A DNA stretch of 5,144 bases from Candidatus Aenigmatarchaeota archaeon (GTDB lineage Archaea > Aenigmatarchaeota > Aenigmatarchaeia > JACPZZ01), in the NCBI GenBank assembly GCA_016177205.1, contig JACOVS010000032.1, forward strand, positions 1 to 5,144. Direction: 5' to 3'. The translations under genes and the position numbers were made by a program. Positions 4,665 to 5,144 of the stretch are shown here, in pieces; position 1 is the stretch's first letter, and the number at the start of each line of letters is the position of its first letter. A model generated the notes under the pieces. The model was not told the DNA's origin. It saw nothing but the letters and a program-made list of their open reading frames with translations, and did no database searches.

Positions 4665-5144
4665 ATGAAAAATCGCCTAAAACACAAAAGCGTTCTGCCC
4701 GCCCTTCTCGCTTTTCTTGTGTTAGGCGCGCTGTTTTCGGTTGTTATTAACACAGGTAAAAACACAGATAAAGCGCCGGACGGCCTGGAATCCAAATTTG
4801 CCGTCTTGAGCAGCGCAGGCACAAACCTTTGCGCAACCTCCGATTACATAGACAATAAACAAGATGACGAACATCTCCAGGGCTCGTGCTGCTCGGCCAT
4901 GGACTTTCACAGATATGCGGAGCAGGTTGAAGGATTGAAAAAATATTCGGGTATAGAAAAGATACCCTCTGACCCCTATGACATCTCTGCATCCCTGGCA
5001 AAAGAACTTTTGGATCACCAGAAAAGCATTATATTAACTTTGGAACAGCAGAAAATATACGATGAGGCTGTGCAAATGTCCGATGAGGGCGGGCCGTGCT
5101 GCTGCAAATGCTGGCGCTGGTACGCCTTTGAAGGGTTGGCGAAG
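4665..5144 (+). CDS. Membrane-anchored cysteine-rich protein (N-terminal part, cut by window edge)
   Basis: The frame is open from ATG 4665 through the window end, giving 160 residues without a stop. Residues 1-8 (MKNRLKHK) are basic and 9-28 are a hydrophobic segment, so this should be an uncleaved anchor or signal peptide placing the rest outside the cell. No lipobox cysteine follows. The outer part has seven cysteines in three groups: C56 in TNLCATSDY, C75-C76 in QGSCCSAMDFHRY, and C145-C146-C147-x-C149 in GGPCCCKCWRWYAFEG. Between them is a mostly helical, charged region with DPYDI at 103-107 and two helices to about 140. The CCCxCW block with nearby aromatics suggests metal binding or disulfide exchange; I cannot assign a function or known family with confidence. 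The gene is divergent from S2, and its true length and C-terminus are outside the window. A TATA-like element lies upstream. Confidence 0.82.
   Translation, partial: MKNRLKHKSVLPALLAFLVLGALFSVVINTGKNTDKAPDGLESKFAVLSSAGTNLCATSDYIDNKQDDEHLQGSCCSAMDFHRYAEQVEGLKKYSGIEKIPSDPYDISASLAKELLDHQKSIILTLEQQKIYDEAVQMSDEGGPCCCKCWRWYAFEGLAK

Noticed and set aside
4722..5018. Minus-strand open frame of 98 codons opposite the Cys-rich membrane protein
   Set aside because: The plus-strand frame has a TATA-like element, an anchor segment and ordered cysteine motifs and is open to the window end; the minus frame has none of these.
1..5144. A complete DGR cassette (reverse transcriptase, template repeat, accessory protein) in this window
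   Set aside because: All open frames of useful length are accounted for, none shows reverse transcriptase motifs, and I saw no second copy of the 3125-3259 segment.

Overview
The window looks like a compact archaeal chromosome, most likely from a DPANN-type lineage (Diapherotrites/Micrarchaeota-like; the phylum is a guess). The evidence is archaeal-type ribosomal proteins L7Ae and S2 (uS2), an archaeal-type class I glutamyl-tRNA synthetase with a long N-terminal domain, TATA-like boxes about 25-28 nt upstream of most start codons (leaderless-style promoters), short T tracts as likely terminators, and very tight spacing. No bacterial -35/-10 promoters or stem-loop terminators are evident.

Layout, left to right: (1) the 5' part of L7Ae on the minus strand, cut by the window edge; (2) a 123-bp divergent promoter region with a 10-bp-arm palindrome in front of L7Ae; (3) a plus-strand, double-length dCTP deaminase-like gene; (4) a convergent minus-strand gltX whose stop codon lies 3 nt from that of the deaminase; (5) a minus-strand 236-residue protein of unknown role, with blocks like those of the formylglycine-generating-enzyme/C-type-lectin fold and a strikingly adenine-poor, GC-rich 3' segment; (6) minus-strand ribosomal protein S2; (7) a 127-bp divergent promoter region with a second palindrome; (8) the 5' part of a plus-strand, membrane-anchored, cysteine-rich protein that runs off the right edge.

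The housekeeping genes cover translation (L7Ae, S2, GluRS) and pyrimidine nucleotide supply (dCTP deaminase). Each seems to have its own promoter, so they are neighbours rather than one operon. The accessory content is the lectin-fold protein and the Cys-rich membrane protein. The most interesting signal is in the former: its last ~36 lectin-fold codons contain 8 A in 108 nt, against 16 A in the 42 nt just before, and this segment ends in a GFR block. That is the expected look of the variable region of a diversity-generating retroelement (DGR) target. No reverse transcriptase or template repeat is visible here, so if the idea is right the retroelement lies elsewhere in the genome. No tRNA, rRNA, CRISPR array or insertion sequence was seen.
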